From contig NZ_JMSQ01000015.1 of the NCBI RefSeq assembly GCF_000696575.1, forward strand, positions 95,544 to 159,543: 64,000 bases of DNA, given 5' to 3'. The notes beneath the pieces were generated by a model, which saw nothing but the letters and a program-made list of their open reading frames with translations, was not told the DNA's origin and did no database searches. Made by a program: the position numbers and the translations under genes. Of the stretch, positions 31,164-40,780 are shown piece by piece; the stretch's first letter is position 1; every line of letters starts with the position of its first letter. The DNA is from Siccibacter colletis (GTDB taxonomy: Bacteria > Pseudomonadota > Gammaproteobacteria > Enterobacterales > Enterobacteriaceae).

Positions 31164-32429
31164 ATGGACCATTCGCCACGAGGATTCACCCGCCGCCGGC
31201 TGTTACAGGCTGGCGCGGCGCTGGGCGGCGCGATGCTGCTGCCCGGTGCCATCACCCACGCCTGGGCTGCCGGATCGGATGCCCCGGAACTGACCACGGT
31301 GCGGGTCGGCTTTATTCCGCTCACCGACTGTGCACCGGTGATCATGGCGGCGCTCAAAGGCTTCGATAAGAAGTACGGGATCAGCATTGTGCCGAGCAAA
31401 GAAGCGAGCTGGGCCGCGGTGCGCGATAAGCTGGTCTCCGGCGAGCTGGACGCGGCGCACATGCTGTACGGCATGCTGTATGGTCTTGAGCTGGGTATCG
31501 CCGGGAAAACGCACCCGATGGCTAACCTGATGACCCTCAATCAGAACGGGCAGGCGATCACGCTCTCCACCGATCTGCTGGACAAGGGGGTGAAGGATGC
31601 CGAAGGACTGGCGCGCTACGTCGCGTCCAGCGCGCCGGGCACCCACACCTTCGCCCACACCTTTCCGACCGGCACTCACGCTATGTGGCTCTACTACTGG
31701 CTGGCGGCAGCGGGTATCCATCCGTTCAACGACGTGCGCACCGTGGTGGTTCCGCCGCCGCAGATGGTGATGAACATGCGTATTGGCAACATGGTGGGGT
31801 TCTGCGTCGGCGAGCCGTGGAATGCCCGCGCTATCAACGACCGCATCGGTTTTACCGCCGCCACCTCCCAGGCGGTGTTCCCGGATCATCCGGAAAAAAT
31901 TCTCGGCACCCGTGCAGCCTGGGTGGAGCAGCATCCGCACACCGCCAGGGCGCTGGTGGCAGCCGTGATGGAAGCCGCGCGCTGGATCGATGCCAGCCCG
32001 GAGAACCGCCGGGAAACCGCCCGCGTGCTGGCGAAGCGCGCCTGGCTCAATACCAAAGAGCAGTATCTCACCGGACGCATGCTCGGGGAGTACGACAACG
32101 GGGCCGGCGCGCGCTGGCAGGATCAACACCCGATGCGTTTCTTCAACGACGGCGAGGTGAGCTTCCCGTGGCACTCGGACGGGATGTGGTTCCTGACGCA
32201 GTTTCGCCGCTGGGGATTGCTCAGGTCCGACCCGGACTATCAGGCCATCGCCGCGCGCATTAACCGCAACGACATCTGGCAGCAGGCGGCGAGCGCCGTG
32301 GGCGGCATCGCCACGCCGTCCGGCCTGCTGCGCACCAGCACTCTGATGGACGGCAGCCGCTGGGACGGAACCCGTCCCGCCGAATACGCCGCCCGCTTCG
32401 CCCTTAGCCGTCGAGGAGACACCGCATGA
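31164..32429 (+). CDS. nasF: Nitrate ABC transporter substrate-binding protein
   Basis: 421 residues from MDHSPRGF. Twin-arginine-type signal (FTRRRLLQAGAALGG, cleavage near AWAAG), then the NrtA/CmpA nitrate-binding fold (VRVGFIPLTDCAPVIMAALKG, VPPPQMVMNMRIGNM, CVGEPWNARAI). It binds nitrate/nitrite in the periplasm for NasE and NasD. The start at 31164 follows the attenuator; a frame opening at 31146 would lie inside the terminator T tract. The stop overlaps the nasE start (ATGA). Confidence 0.93.
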   Translation: MDHSPRGFTRRRLLQAGAALGGAMLLPGAITHAWAAGSDAPELTTVRVGFIPLTDCAPVIMAALKGFDKKYGISIVPSKEASWAAVRDKLVSGELDAAHMLYGMLYGLELGIAGKTHPMANLMTLNQNGQAITLSTDLLDKGVKDAEGLARYVASSAPGTHTFAHTFPTGTHAMWLYYWLAAAGIHPFNDVRTVVVPPPQMVMNMRIGNMVGFCVGEPWNARAINDRIGFTAATSQAVFPDHPEKILGTRAAWVEQHPHTARALVAAVMEAARWIDASPENRRETARVLAKRAWLNTKEQYLTGRMLGEYDNGAGARWQDQHPMRFFNDGEVSFPWHSDGMWFLTQFRRWGLLRSDPDYQAIAARINRNDIWQQAASAVGGIATPSGLLRTSTLMDGSRWDGTRPAEYAARFALSRRGDTA

Positions 32430-33310
32430 ACCCGGCCCCGCATATCATGACTGACACCGACACGCCCGCTGCCCGCGCAGAGGTGATCGCCATCCCCGCC
32501 GTGAAGGTCAGACGCCGCGCGCCGCGCTGGCAGACGCGCCTCAACGGCGTACTCCAGCGCGTCATCCCGGCGCTGCTTGGCCTGCTGCTGCTCGGCGTTG
32601 CCTGGCAGTTCGCTGCCATGTACAGCAAAGGCTTCCCGACGCCGCTCAGCACTCTGGAGTCGGCGCTGACGCTGTTTGCAGACCCGTTCTACAACGAAGG
32701 GCCGAACGACCAGGGCATCGGCTGGAACGTGCTGGCCTCGCTCACCCGTGTCGGCATCGGCTTTGGTCTGGCGGCGCTGGTGGGTATTCCACTGGGCTTT
32801 CTGATCGGCCGCTTTCTGTTTGTCGCCCGCATGTTCAACCCGCTGATCGCGCTGCTGCGCCCGGTCAGCCCGCTGGCCTGGCTGCCGATAGGCCTGCTGC
32901 TGTTTCAGAAGGCGGAACCGGCCTCCAGCTGGACCATTTTTATCTGCTCGATCTGGCCGATGGTGATCAACACCGCCGACGGCGTGAAGCGCGTACCCCA
33001 GGACTATCTCAACGTGGCGCGGGTGCTGCGCCTCTCCGAATGGACGGTAATGCGCCGCATTCTGTTCCCGGCGGTGCTGCCGGCAGTGCTTACCGGGGTG
33101 CGGCTGTCGGTGGGGATCGCCTGGCTGGTGATCGTCGCCGCCGAGATGCTCACCGGCGGGCTGGGGATCGGCTTCTGGATCTGGAACGAGTGGAACAACC
33201 TCAACGTGGAAAACATCATCATCGCCATTCTGATCATTGGCGTGGTGGGACTGCTGCTGGAGCAGGCGCTGATGTTACTGGCGCGTCGTGTGAGCTGGCA
33301 GGACAACTAA
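32426..33310 (+). CDS. nasE: Nitrate ABC transporter permease
   Basis: 294 residues, NrtB-type permease. A cytosolic N-terminal tail (about 45 residues), then about six membrane helices (for example VIPALLGLLLLGVAWQF) and the ABC-contacting EAA-like loop (DYLNVARVLRLSEWTVMRR). It overlaps nasF by four bases and precedes the ATPase by 10 bp, so the transporter is synthesised as a unit. It sits in the inner membrane. Confidence 0.94.
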   Translation: MNPAPHIMTDTDTPAARAEVIAIPAVKVRRRAPRWQTRLNGVLQRVIPALLGLLLLGVAWQFAAMYSKGFPTPLSTLESALTLFADPFYNEGPNDQGIGWNVLASLTRVGIGFGLAALVGIPLGFLIGRFLFVARMFNPLIALLRPVSPLAWLPIGLLLFQKAEPASSWTIFICSIWPMVINTADGVKRVPQDYLNVARVLRLSEWTVMRRILFPAVLPAVLTGVRLSVGIAWLVIVAAEMLTGGLGIGFWIWNEWNNLNVENIIIAILIIGVVGLLLEQALMLLARRVSWQDN

Positions 33311-33320
33311 GGAGCGCAGC

Positions 33321-34109
33321 ATGAAACCGATTATTCAGGTCCAGAACGTCAGTCAGCGTTTCACCACCGCAGGCGGTGAGTTTCTCGCCCTCAGCAACGT
33401 CTCGTTCGACATCGCCGCCGGGGAGACCGTCAGCCTGATTGGCCACTCCGGCTGCGGCAAATCGACGCTGCTCAACCTGATCGCCGGCATCACCGCCCCG
33501 AGCGAGGGCGGGCTGCTGTGCGATAACCGTGAGATTGCCGGCCCAGGGCCGGAGCGGGCAGTGGTATTCCAGAACCACTCCCTGCTGCCGTGGCTCACCT
33601 GTTTTGAGAACGTGGCGCTGGCGGTGGATCAGGTGTTTAAGCGTCGCATGTCGAAGGCCGAGCGCCGGGCGTGGATCGTGCATAACCTCGAACGCGTGCA
33701 GATGGGGCACGCGCTGGACAAGCGCCCGTCGGAGATCTCCGGTGGCATGAAGCAGCGCGTCGGCATTGCCCGGGCGCTGGCGATGGAGCCGCGGGTGCTG
33801 CTGATGGATGAGCCGTTTGGCGCGCTGGACGCGCTGACCCGCGCCCATCTGCAGGATGCGGTAATGCATATCCAGCAGGAGCTGAATACCACCATCGTGC
33901 TCATCACCCACGACGTGGACGAAGCGGTACTGCTCAGCGACCGGGTGCTGATGATGACCAACGGCCCGGCGGCAACGGTGGGCGAGGTGCTGACCGTCGA
34001 TCTGCCGCGTCCGCGCAGCCGCGTACAGCTGGCGGACGACAGCCGCTACCACGCGATGCGCCAGCAGATCCTGCGGTTCCTCTACGAAAAACAGCCGAAG
34101 GCGGCGTAA
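33321..34109 (+). CDS. nasD: Nitrate ABC transporter ATP-binding protein
   Basis: 262 residues. Walker A GHSGCGKST, Q-loop FQNHSLLPW, signature ISGGMKQRVGIARAL, Walker B VLLMDEPFGALD and switch His in LITHDVDEAV. Belongs to the NrtD/TauB group and powers NasFE uptake. GGAG precedes the ATG. Confidence 0.95.
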   Translation: MKPIIQVQNVSQRFTTAGGEFLALSNVSFDIAAGETVSLIGHSGCGKSTLLNLIAGITAPSEGGLLCDNREIAGPGPERAVVFQNHSLLPWLTCFENVALAVDQVFKRRMSKAERRAWIVHNLERVQMGHALDKRPSEISGGMKQRVGIARALAMEPRVLLMDEPFGALDALTRAHLQDAVMHIQQELNTTIVLITHDVDEAVLLSDRVLMMTNGPAATVGEVLTVDLPRPRSRVQLADDSRYHAMRQQILRFLYEKQPKAA

Positions 34110-34118
34110 GGAGCGAGC

Positions 34119-37100
34119 ATGGCGCAACGACTGGTGATCATCGGCAACGGCATCGCCGCGGTGCGGCTGGTGGAGGAGCTGCTGGCGCGTGACGCCGGGC
34201 GCTACGCCATCACGCTTATCGGCGACGAGCCGCAGGCGGCCTACAACCGCATTCAGCTCTCCCCGGTGCTGAGCGGCGAAAAACCGGCGCACGCCATTCA
34301 GCTGCACGCTGCCGACTGGTATCAGCAGCAGGGCGTCACGCTGCTTACCGGCGAACGGGTGGAGCATGTAAACCTCACCGGGCGCACCCTGAGCACCACG
34401 CAGCGTAAGCTGGTCTGGGATGAGCTGGTGTTTGCTACTGGCTCGCTGCCCGCATTCCCGCCGCTGCCGGGCAGCGATCGGCCGCACGTTATCGGCTTTC
34501 GCACGCTACGTGACGTGGAAACCATGCTGGCACTGGACGGCCCGGCGGTGGTGCTTGGCGGCGGGCTGCTGGGGGTGGAAGCCGCGGCAGCGCTGCGGCT
34601 ACGCGGTGTGGAGGTGACGCTGGTGCATCGCCACCCGTGGCTGATGGATCAGCAGCTCGATGAACAGGCAGGCGGCCTGCTGGCGGACTCGCTGCGCGCG
34701 CGCGGCATTCGCTGTGAGCTGGCGAGCGGCCTGACGGGCATTGAGGCGCAGCACGTCACGCTGGTGGACGGGCGTCAGCTGCCCGCCGGGCGCGTGGTGA
34801 TCGCCACCGGCGTGCGTCCGAACGCGGCTCTCGCTGCGCAGAGCGGGCTGCTGTGCCAGCGCGGCGTGGTGGTGGATGGCTGGCTGCGTACCGCTGAACC
34901 CGGCGTCAGCGCGCTCGGCGAGTGCTGTGAAATTGACGGCCAGACCTGGGGACTGGTTGCTCCCTGTCTGCAGCAGGCCGGGGTGCTGGCCGCCCGGCTG
35001 TCCGGGGAAAACGTGCCGCCGTTTCACTATACCGATCGCGGCACCCGGCTGAAGGTCACCGGCATCGACCTGTTCAGCGCCGGGCAGGTGCAGAGCGATC
35101 CCGGCTGTGAATCACTTACCACCTTCGATCCACTTTCCCGCCACTACCGCCGCCTGCTGCTGCGCGACGGCGAACTGGTCGGAGCGCTGCTGTTTGGTGA
35201 TGTCACCCCGGCCAGCGCCTGGCTCGATGCCCTGCACCACAAGATAAACGCGCCGGCGCTGCTGTTTGATGCGCCGCTGTCCGACGACTCCGGAGAAAAC
35301 ACAATGACCAAACCCGTACTTATTCTGGTCGGCCACGGCATGGTGGGCCACCATTTCCTTGAACAGTGCGTGGCGCAGGATCTGCATCAGCGCTATCAGA
35401 TTATTGTCTTTGGTGAAGAGCGCTACCCGGCGTATGACCGGGTGCATCTCTCGGAGTATTTCGCCGGGCGCAGCGCGGAATCGCTCTCGATGGTGGCGGG
35501 GGATTTCTTCAGCCAACACGGGATTGAACTGCGCACCGACAGCCGCATTGAGGCCATCGATCGCGACCGCCGGGTGGTGCGCGACAGCCACGGCCAGGAG
35601 ACCGCCTGGGATTCGCTGGTGCTGGCTACCGGATCGTATCCCTTTGTACCGCCGGTGCCGGGTCATAACCAGCCGGGCTGCTTTGTATACCGCACGCTGG
35701 ACGATCTGGATGCCATTCGCGCTCGCGCGCAACGGGCTACCCGCGGGGTAGTGATTGGCGGCGGGCTGCTGGGACTTGAAGCGGCGAACGCCCTGAAACA
35801 GCTGGGGCTGGAAACCCACGTGGTGGAGTTTGCCCCCTCGCTGATGGCGGTGCAGCTGGATGCCGCCGGCGCGGCGATGCTGCGTGAAAAGATCACCGAT
35901 CTTGGCGTCGGGGTGCACACCTCGAAAGCCACCCGCGAAATAGCCGCCGAAGGAGAAGGATTGCAGCTGCGCTTCGCCGACGGCGGCACGCTCGATACGG
36001 ACCTGGTGGTGTTCTCAGCTGGCATCCGTCCGCAGGATGCACTGGCGCGCGAGGCGCGGCTGGCGGTGGGAGAGCGCGGCGGGATCGTCATTGATGATTG
36101 CTGTCAGACCAGCGATCCGCACATTTTTGCCATTGGCGAATGCGCCCTGTGGCAGGGCAAAATTTACGGTCTGGTGGCACCCGGCTACCAGATGGCGCGC
36201 GTGGCGGCAGCGCAGCTCAGCCAGGGGGATTTGCGTTTCACCGGCGCGGACATGAGCACGAAGCTGAAGCTGCTCGGCGTTGAAGTGGCCTCGTTTGGCG
36301 ATGCGCACGGGGCGACGCCGGGCTGCCAGAGCTACCAGTGGACCCACGGCCCGCAGCAGATCTACAAAAAGATCGTGGTGGCAGCCGACGGCAAAACGCT
36401 GCTGGGCGGCGTACTGATCGGCGACAGCAGCGACTACAGCACCCTGGTACAGATGATGCTCAACGGCATACCGCTCCCGGCCCAGCCGGAGACCCTGATC
36501 CTGCCGTCACTCAGCGGTGCCGCGCCAAAAGGCCTCGGCGTCGCGGCGCTGCCGGACAGCGCGCAGATCTGCTCCTGCCACAACGTCAGCAAAGCCGACA
36601 TCTGCAGCGCGGTCAGCAGCGGGGCGGGGGATATGGCAGCGATCAAGCAGTGCACCAAAGCCGCCACCGGCTGCGGCGGGTGCAGCGCACTGGTAAAACA
36701 GGTTATGGAGCACCAGCTGGCGGCCCAGGGGGTGGAGGTGAAACGCGACGTCTGCGACCACTTCGCGTACTCGCGCCAGCAGCTCTATCATCTGGTGCGC
36801 GTCAACCATATCCGCAGCTTTGACCAGCTCATCAGCCGCTACGGCCAGGGGCACGGGTGTGAAATCTGTAAGCCGCTGGTGGGATCGATTCTCGCCTCGT
36901 GCTGGAACGAATACCTGCTCAAACCGGCGCACCTGCCGCTGCAGGATACCAACGACCGCTATTTCGCCAATATCCAGAAGGACGGCACCTACTCCATCGT
37001 GCCGCGCATGGCCGCCGGCGAAGTCACGCCGGATGGCCTGATCGCCATCGGCCAGATCGCCAAACGCTATCAGCTCTACAGCAAAGTCACCGGCGGGCAG

Positions 37101-38177
37101 CGCATCGATCTGTTTGGCGCGCGGCTGGAGCAGTTGCCTGCCATCTGGGCCGAACTGGTGGCTGCCGGGTTTGAGACCGGGCACGCCTACGGTAAATCGC
37201 TGCGTACCGTGAAATCCTGCGTCGGCTCCACCTGGTGCCGCTACGGCGTGCAGGACTCCACCGGGCTGGCGGTGACGCTGGAGAACCGCTACAAGGGGCT
37301 GCGCGCCCCGCACAAAATCAAGATGGCGGTGTCGGGCTGCACCCGCGAATGTGCCGAAGCCCAGGGCAAAGATGTCGGCGTCATCGCCACCGATCGCGGC
37401 TGGAACCTTTACCTGTGCGGCAACGGTGGCATGAAACCGCGTCACGCCGATCTGTTTGCCAGCGATCTCGACAGCGACACGCTGATTCGCTACATCGACC
37501 GCTTCCTGATGTTCTACATCCGCACCGCCGATCGCTTACAGCGCACCAGCACCTGGATGGACAACCTGGAGGGCGGGCTGGATTACCTGCGCGAGGTGGT
37601 GATCGACGACAGTCTGGGGATCAATGCCGAGCTGGAGCAGGAGATGGCTCAGGTGGTGGAGACGTATCAGTGCGAGTGGCAGACCACGCTGGCCAGCCCG
37701 GACCGGCTGGCGCTGTTCCGCTCTTACGTTAACAGCGAGGCGCCGGATGAGGCCGTTCAGCGTCAGATGCTGCGCGGGCAGCCGCAGCCGGTAGCCGCGC
37801 GGGCAATGAGCGAGCCGGTCGCCAGCCCGCGCCCGTGGGAAGCGGTGTGCCAGCTCAACGACATTCCCAGAGATGCCGGGATCGGGGCGCGCCTCGGCGA
37901 GCGGCAGATCGCGCTGTTCCGCTTTGGCGAACAGGTCTATGCCCTGGATAACCGCGAACCCGGCAGCGAGGCCAATGTGTTGTCGCGCGGTCTGCTCGGC
38001 GATGCGGCGGGCGAACCGGTGGTGATCTCCCCGCTCTACAAACAGCGTATCCGCCTGCGCGACGGCTGCTACCCGGAGAGCGGCGAGATGGCGGTCCGTG
38101 CCTGGCCGGTGAAGGTGGAAGCCGGCCAGGTGCTGGTGGGTAGCCAGGCGCTGCTGCTGCGGGCGGTGGCATCATGA
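34119..38177 (+). CDS. nasB: NasC-NasB fusion: flavoprotein reductase joined to NAD(P)H nitrite reductase
   Basis: 1352 residues in one uninterrupted frame. Residues 1-395 form a complete FAD/NAD-binding oxidoreductase (VIIGNGIAAVRLVEE, VVLGGGLLGVEAA) equivalent to NasC, which passes electrons to nitrate reductase. Residues 396-1352 equal NasB: a second FAD/NADH module (GGGLLGLEAAN), a BFD-type [2Fe-2S] site (ICSCHNVSKADIC, CGGCS), the siroheme/[4Fe-4S] cysteines (CVGSTWC and CTREC) and a C-terminal NirD-like domain. It reduces nitrite to ammonium in the cytosol. The NasB start (Met396, ATG 35304) keeps its own ribosome site. The stop overlaps the nasA start. Confidence 0.9.
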   Translation: MAQRLVIIGNGIAAVRLVEELLARDAGRYAITLIGDEPQAAYNRIQLSPVLSGEKPAHAIQLHAADWYQQQGVTLLTGERVEHVNLTGRTLSTTQRKLVWDELVFATGSLPAFPPLPGSDRPHVIGFRTLRDVETMLALDGPAVVLGGGLLGVEAAAALRLRGVEVTLVHRHPWLMDQQLDEQAGGLLADSLRARGIRCELASGLTGIEAQHVTLVDGRQLPAGRVVIATGVRPNAALAAQSGLLCQRGVVVDGWLRTAEPGVSALGECCEIDGQTWGLVAPCLQQAGVLAARLSGENVPPFHYTDRGTRLKVTGIDLFSAGQVQSDPGCESLTTFDPLSRHYRRLLLRDGELVGALLFGDVTPASAWLDALHHKINAPALLFDAPLSDDSGENTMTKPVLILVGHGMVGHHFLEQCVAQDLHQRYQIIVFGEERYPAYDRVHLSEYFAGRSAESLSMVAGDFFSQHGIELRTDSRIEAIDRDRRVVRDSHGQETAWDSLVLATGSYPFVPPVPGHNQPGCFVYRTLDDLDAIRARAQRATRGVVIGGGLLGLEAANALKQLGLETHVVEFAPSLMAVQLDAAGAAMLREKITDLGVGVHTSKATREIAAEGEGLQLRFADGGTLDTDLVVFSAGIRPQDALAREARLAVGERGGIVIDDCCQTSDPHIFAIGECALWQGKIYGLVAPGYQMARVAAAQLSQGDLRFTGADMSTKLKLLGVEVASFGDAHGATPGCQSYQWTHGPQQIYKKIVVAADGKTLLGGVLIGDSSDYSTLVQMMLNGIPLPAQPETLILPSLSGAAPKGLGVAALPDSAQICSCHNVSKADICSAVSSGAGDMAAIKQCTKAATGCGGCSALVKQVMEHQLAAQGVEVKRDVCDHFAYSRQQLYHLVRVNHIRSFDQLISRYGQGHGCEICKPLVGSILASCWNEYLLKPAHLPLQDTNDRYFANIQKDGTYSIVPRMAAGEVTPDGLIAIGQIAKRYQLYSKVTGGQRIDLFGARLEQLPAIWAELVAAGFETGHAYGKSLRTVKSCVGSTWCRYGVQDSTGLAVTLENRYKGLRAPHKIKMAVSGCTRECAEAQGKDVGVIATDRGWNLYLCGNGGMKPRHADLFASDLDSDTLIRYIDRFLMFYIRTADRLQRTSTWMDNLEGGLDYLREVVIDDSLGINAELEQEMAQVVETYQCEWQTTLASPDRLALFRSYVNSEAPDEAVQRQMLRGQPQPVAARAMSEPVASPRPWEAVCQLNDIPRDAGIGARLGERQIALFRFGEQVYALDNREPGSEANVLSRGLLGDAAGEPVVISPLYKQRIRLRDGCYPESGEMAVRAWPVKVEAGQVLVGSQALLLRAVAS
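35292..35306 (+). promoter_or_regulatory. Internal ribosome site and NasB start within the fusion
   Basis: GGAG (35292-35295) lies 8 nt before ATG (35304), exactly where the NasB family N-terminus begins (MTKPVLILVGHGMVG). Separate NasB could therefore still be made in addition to the 1352-residue product. Confidence 0.65.
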
Positions 38178-40780
38178 ACGCAGTCAGGACCACCTGTCCC
38201 TACTGCGGCGTCGGCTGCGGGCTGATCGCCACTGCACAGCCGGACGGCACGGGCACCGTGGCGGCTGACCCGCATCATCCCGCGAATCTGGGGCGAATTT
38301 GCGTTAAGGGCGCAGCGCTCGGCGAGACGCTGGGGCTTGAGTGGCGGCAGCTCCATCCGCAGCTGCACGGGGAGCGCGTCAGCTGGGACCGGGCGCTAGA
38401 CTACGCCGGGCAACGCCTCAGGGCGATTATTCACGAATACGGCCCGCAGGCTGTGGCGTTTTATGCTTCGGGCCAGCTGCTGACCGAGGATTACTACGCC
38501 GCCAACAAGCTGATGAAGGGGTTTATCGGCGCGGCAAATATCGATACCAACTCCCGGCTCTGCATGTCTTCGGCGGTGGTGGGCTACAAGCGCGCCTTCG
38601 GTGCCGATGCGGTGCCGTGCAGCTATCGCGATCTGGAGCAGACCGATCTGATTGTGCTGGTCGGCTCCAACGCCGCCTGGACCCATCCGGTGCTCTATCA
38701 GCGTATCGTGCAGGCGAAACAGGACAACCCGGCGCTGAAGGTGGTGGTCATCGACCCGCGCCGCACCGCGACCTGTGATATTGCCGATCTGCATCTGCGC
38801 CTCAGGCCGGGAAGCGATGCGGGCCTGTATAACGGCTTGCTGCGCGCTATCGCCGAGTATCAGCCGATCGCCGCTGCGTCTTTTAGCGGTCAGGCGGATG
38901 CGCTGGCGCAGGCAGAAGCGTGGACACCGGAAAAGGTGGCGCAGTTCTGCGATCTAAGTCGTGACGTTGTCACGGAATTTTATCACCTGTTCTGCACCGC
39001 CCCGCGTGCCATGACGCTGTATACCATGGGCATCAACCAGTCCACGTCCGGGAGCGACAAGTGCAATGCCATCATCAATGTCCATCTGGCGAGCGGCAAG
39101 ACGGGGCGCGTCGGCTGCGACCCGTTTTCCCTGACCGGTCAGCCGAATGCGATGGGCGGGCGTGAAGTGGGCGGCCTGGCAAACCAGCTCGCCTGCCATA
39201 TGAACTTTGTGCCGGAGGATATCGCCCGTCTCGGTCGTTTCTGGGGCAGCGATCGCATCGCCGCCACGCCGGGTCTGATGGCGGTGGAGCTGTTCGACGC
39301 TATCGGCCGTGGCGAGATAAAAGCGGTCTGGATCATGGGCACCAATCCGGCGGTCTCGCTGCCGGACAGCGAGCGGGTGAACCGGGCGCTGGCCGCGTGC
39401 CCGCTGGTGATTGTCTCAGAGGTGAGCGCCGGAACCGACACCAGCCGCCATGCCCATGTGCGCTTCCCCGCCCAGGCATGGGGGGAGAAGAACGGCACCG
39501 TCACTAACTCTGAACGGCGCATCTCGCGTCAGCGTCCGTTTATGCCCGTTCCCGGCGAGGCGCGGCCGGACTGGTGGATTGTGGCCCGCGTCGCCGGGGC
39601 GCTCGGCTACGGCGACGCGTTTGCCTGGCAGCATCCGCACGAGGTGTTCTGCGAGCACGCCGCGCTGTCGGGCTATGAAAATGACGGCCAGCGCGCGTTT
39701 GATATCAGCGGCCTTGCGACGCTCAGCCGGGAGGCGTATGACAGCCTGGCACCGATCCAGTGGCCGGTGAACGCCGCGCATCCCCAGGGTTGCGAGCGGC
39801 TGCTTAGCGACGGACGCGGCTGGGGGCGCGACGCGCGGCTCAGGATGGTGCCGGTGACGCCGCGGCTGCCGCACAGTGCCGACCAGCCGGGACTGGTGCT
39901 CAATACCGGACGCTACCGCGATCAGTGGCACACCATGACGCGCACCGGAACGGTGCCGCGCCTGATGCAGCACAACCCGTTGCCGCGGGTGGAGATGCAT
40001 CCCGAAGACGCCCGCCGGTATGGCGTCGAGGATAGCGCGCTGGTCCGGCTGGCCACACCGCGCGGAGAGATGACCGGTTTTGCGCGACTGACCCGCGATC
40101 AGGCACCCGGTACGCTGTTTGCACCGATGCACTGGAACCGCCAGTTTGCCAGCCGCTCGGGGGTCAACAGCCTGGTGGCAGCGCACTGCGATCCCCTTTC
40201 CGGGCAGCCGGAGAGCAAGCAGACGGCGGTGAGCCTGGCGGTCTGGCAGCCGGTGTGGCAGGGCTGGCTGTTCAGCCGGGGCGCGCCCGTGCTGCCAGAA
40301 GCGGTCGTGCGCTGGGATGTGGCGCAGGCGGGCGTTCATCAGCTGCGGCTGGCAAGCGACACGCCGGACAGCAGCGGCATACAGGCCTGGGCGGCGGCGC
40401 AGGGCTGGCAGCTGCAGCTTGCTGAGGGGGCGGGCATTACCCATTTACTGGCCTGGCACGATGGCACACTTCAGCTGGCGTTTTATGCGGGCAGGCGCTG
40501 CCCTGAGGTAAACGTGGAGACCGTGCTGGCGGCGTTTGCGCATCCTCCGGCATGTGCGGCGACGCGCCATGCGCTGCTGGCAGGCCGGGCGGCGTCAACC
40601 GGGCCCGTGCAGGGGAAAATTATCTGCAGCTGCTTTAACGTGGGCGAAACGGCTATCCGCGCGGCGGTTACGGCGGGTTGCGACTCGACCGCCGCGCTGG
40701 GGGAAGCGCTGCGCTGCGGTACCAACTGCGGCTCCTGTCTTCCGGAGCTGCGGGCGTTGCTGCCGCAGCGCGTCTCGTAG
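38174..40780 (+). CDS. nasA: Assimilatory nitrate reductase catalytic subunit
   Basis: 868 residues. N-terminal [4Fe-4S] cysteines (TCPYCGVGCG, then ICVKG), molybdopterin bis-MGD domains (INVHLASGKTGRVGCDPFSL, WIMGTNPAVSLPDS), and a C-terminal BFD-type [2Fe-2S] domain (IICSCFNVGE, CGTNCGSCLPE) as in Klebsiella NasA. It reduces nitrate to nitrite in the cytosol with electrons from NasC. Last gene of the nas operon, overlapping nasB by four bases. Its stop touches the stop of the convergent next gene. Confidence 0.95.
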   Translation: MNAVRTTCPYCGVGCGLIATAQPDGTGTVAADPHHPANLGRICVKGAALGETLGLEWRQLHPQLHGERVSWDRALDYAGQRLRAIIHEYGPQAVAFYASGQLLTEDYYAANKLMKGFIGAANIDTNSRLCMSSAVVGYKRAFGADAVPCSYRDLEQTDLIVLVGSNAAWTHPVLYQRIVQAKQDNPALKVVVIDPRRTATCDIADLHLRLRPGSDAGLYNGLLRAIAEYQPIAAASFSGQADALAQAEAWTPEKVAQFCDLSRDVVTEFYHLFCTAPRAMTLYTMGINQSTSGSDKCNAIINVHLASGKTGRVGCDPFSLTGQPNAMGGREVGGLANQLACHMNFVPEDIARLGRFWGSDRIAATPGLMAVELFDAIGRGEIKAVWIMGTNPAVSLPDSERVNRALAACPLVIVSEVSAGTDTSRHAHVRFPAQAWGEKNGTVTNSERRISRQRPFMPVPGEARPDWWIVARVAGALGYGDAFAWQHPHEVFCEHAALSGYENDGQRAFDISGLATLSREAYDSLAPIQWPVNAAHPQGCERLLSDGRGWGRDARLRMVPVTPRLPHSADQPGLVLNTGRYRDQWHTMTRTGTVPRLMQHNPLPRVEMHPEDARRYGVEDSALVRLATPRGEMTGFARLTRDQAPGTLFAPMHWNRQFASRSGVNSLVAAHCDPLSGQPESKQTAVSLAVWQPVWQGWLFSRGAPVLPEAVVRWDVAQAGVHQLRLASDTPDSSGIQAWAAAQGWQLQLAEGAGITHLLAWHDGTLQLAFYAGRRCPEVNVETVLAAFAHPPACAATRHALLAGRAASTGPVQGKIICSCFNVGETAIRAAVTAGCDSTAALGEALRCGTNCGSCLPELRALLPQRVS

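Noticed and set aside
33234..34487. 417-codon open frame on the minus strand
   Set aside because: Antisense of nasE, nasD and the start of the nasC-nasB gene, all well supported by motifs.
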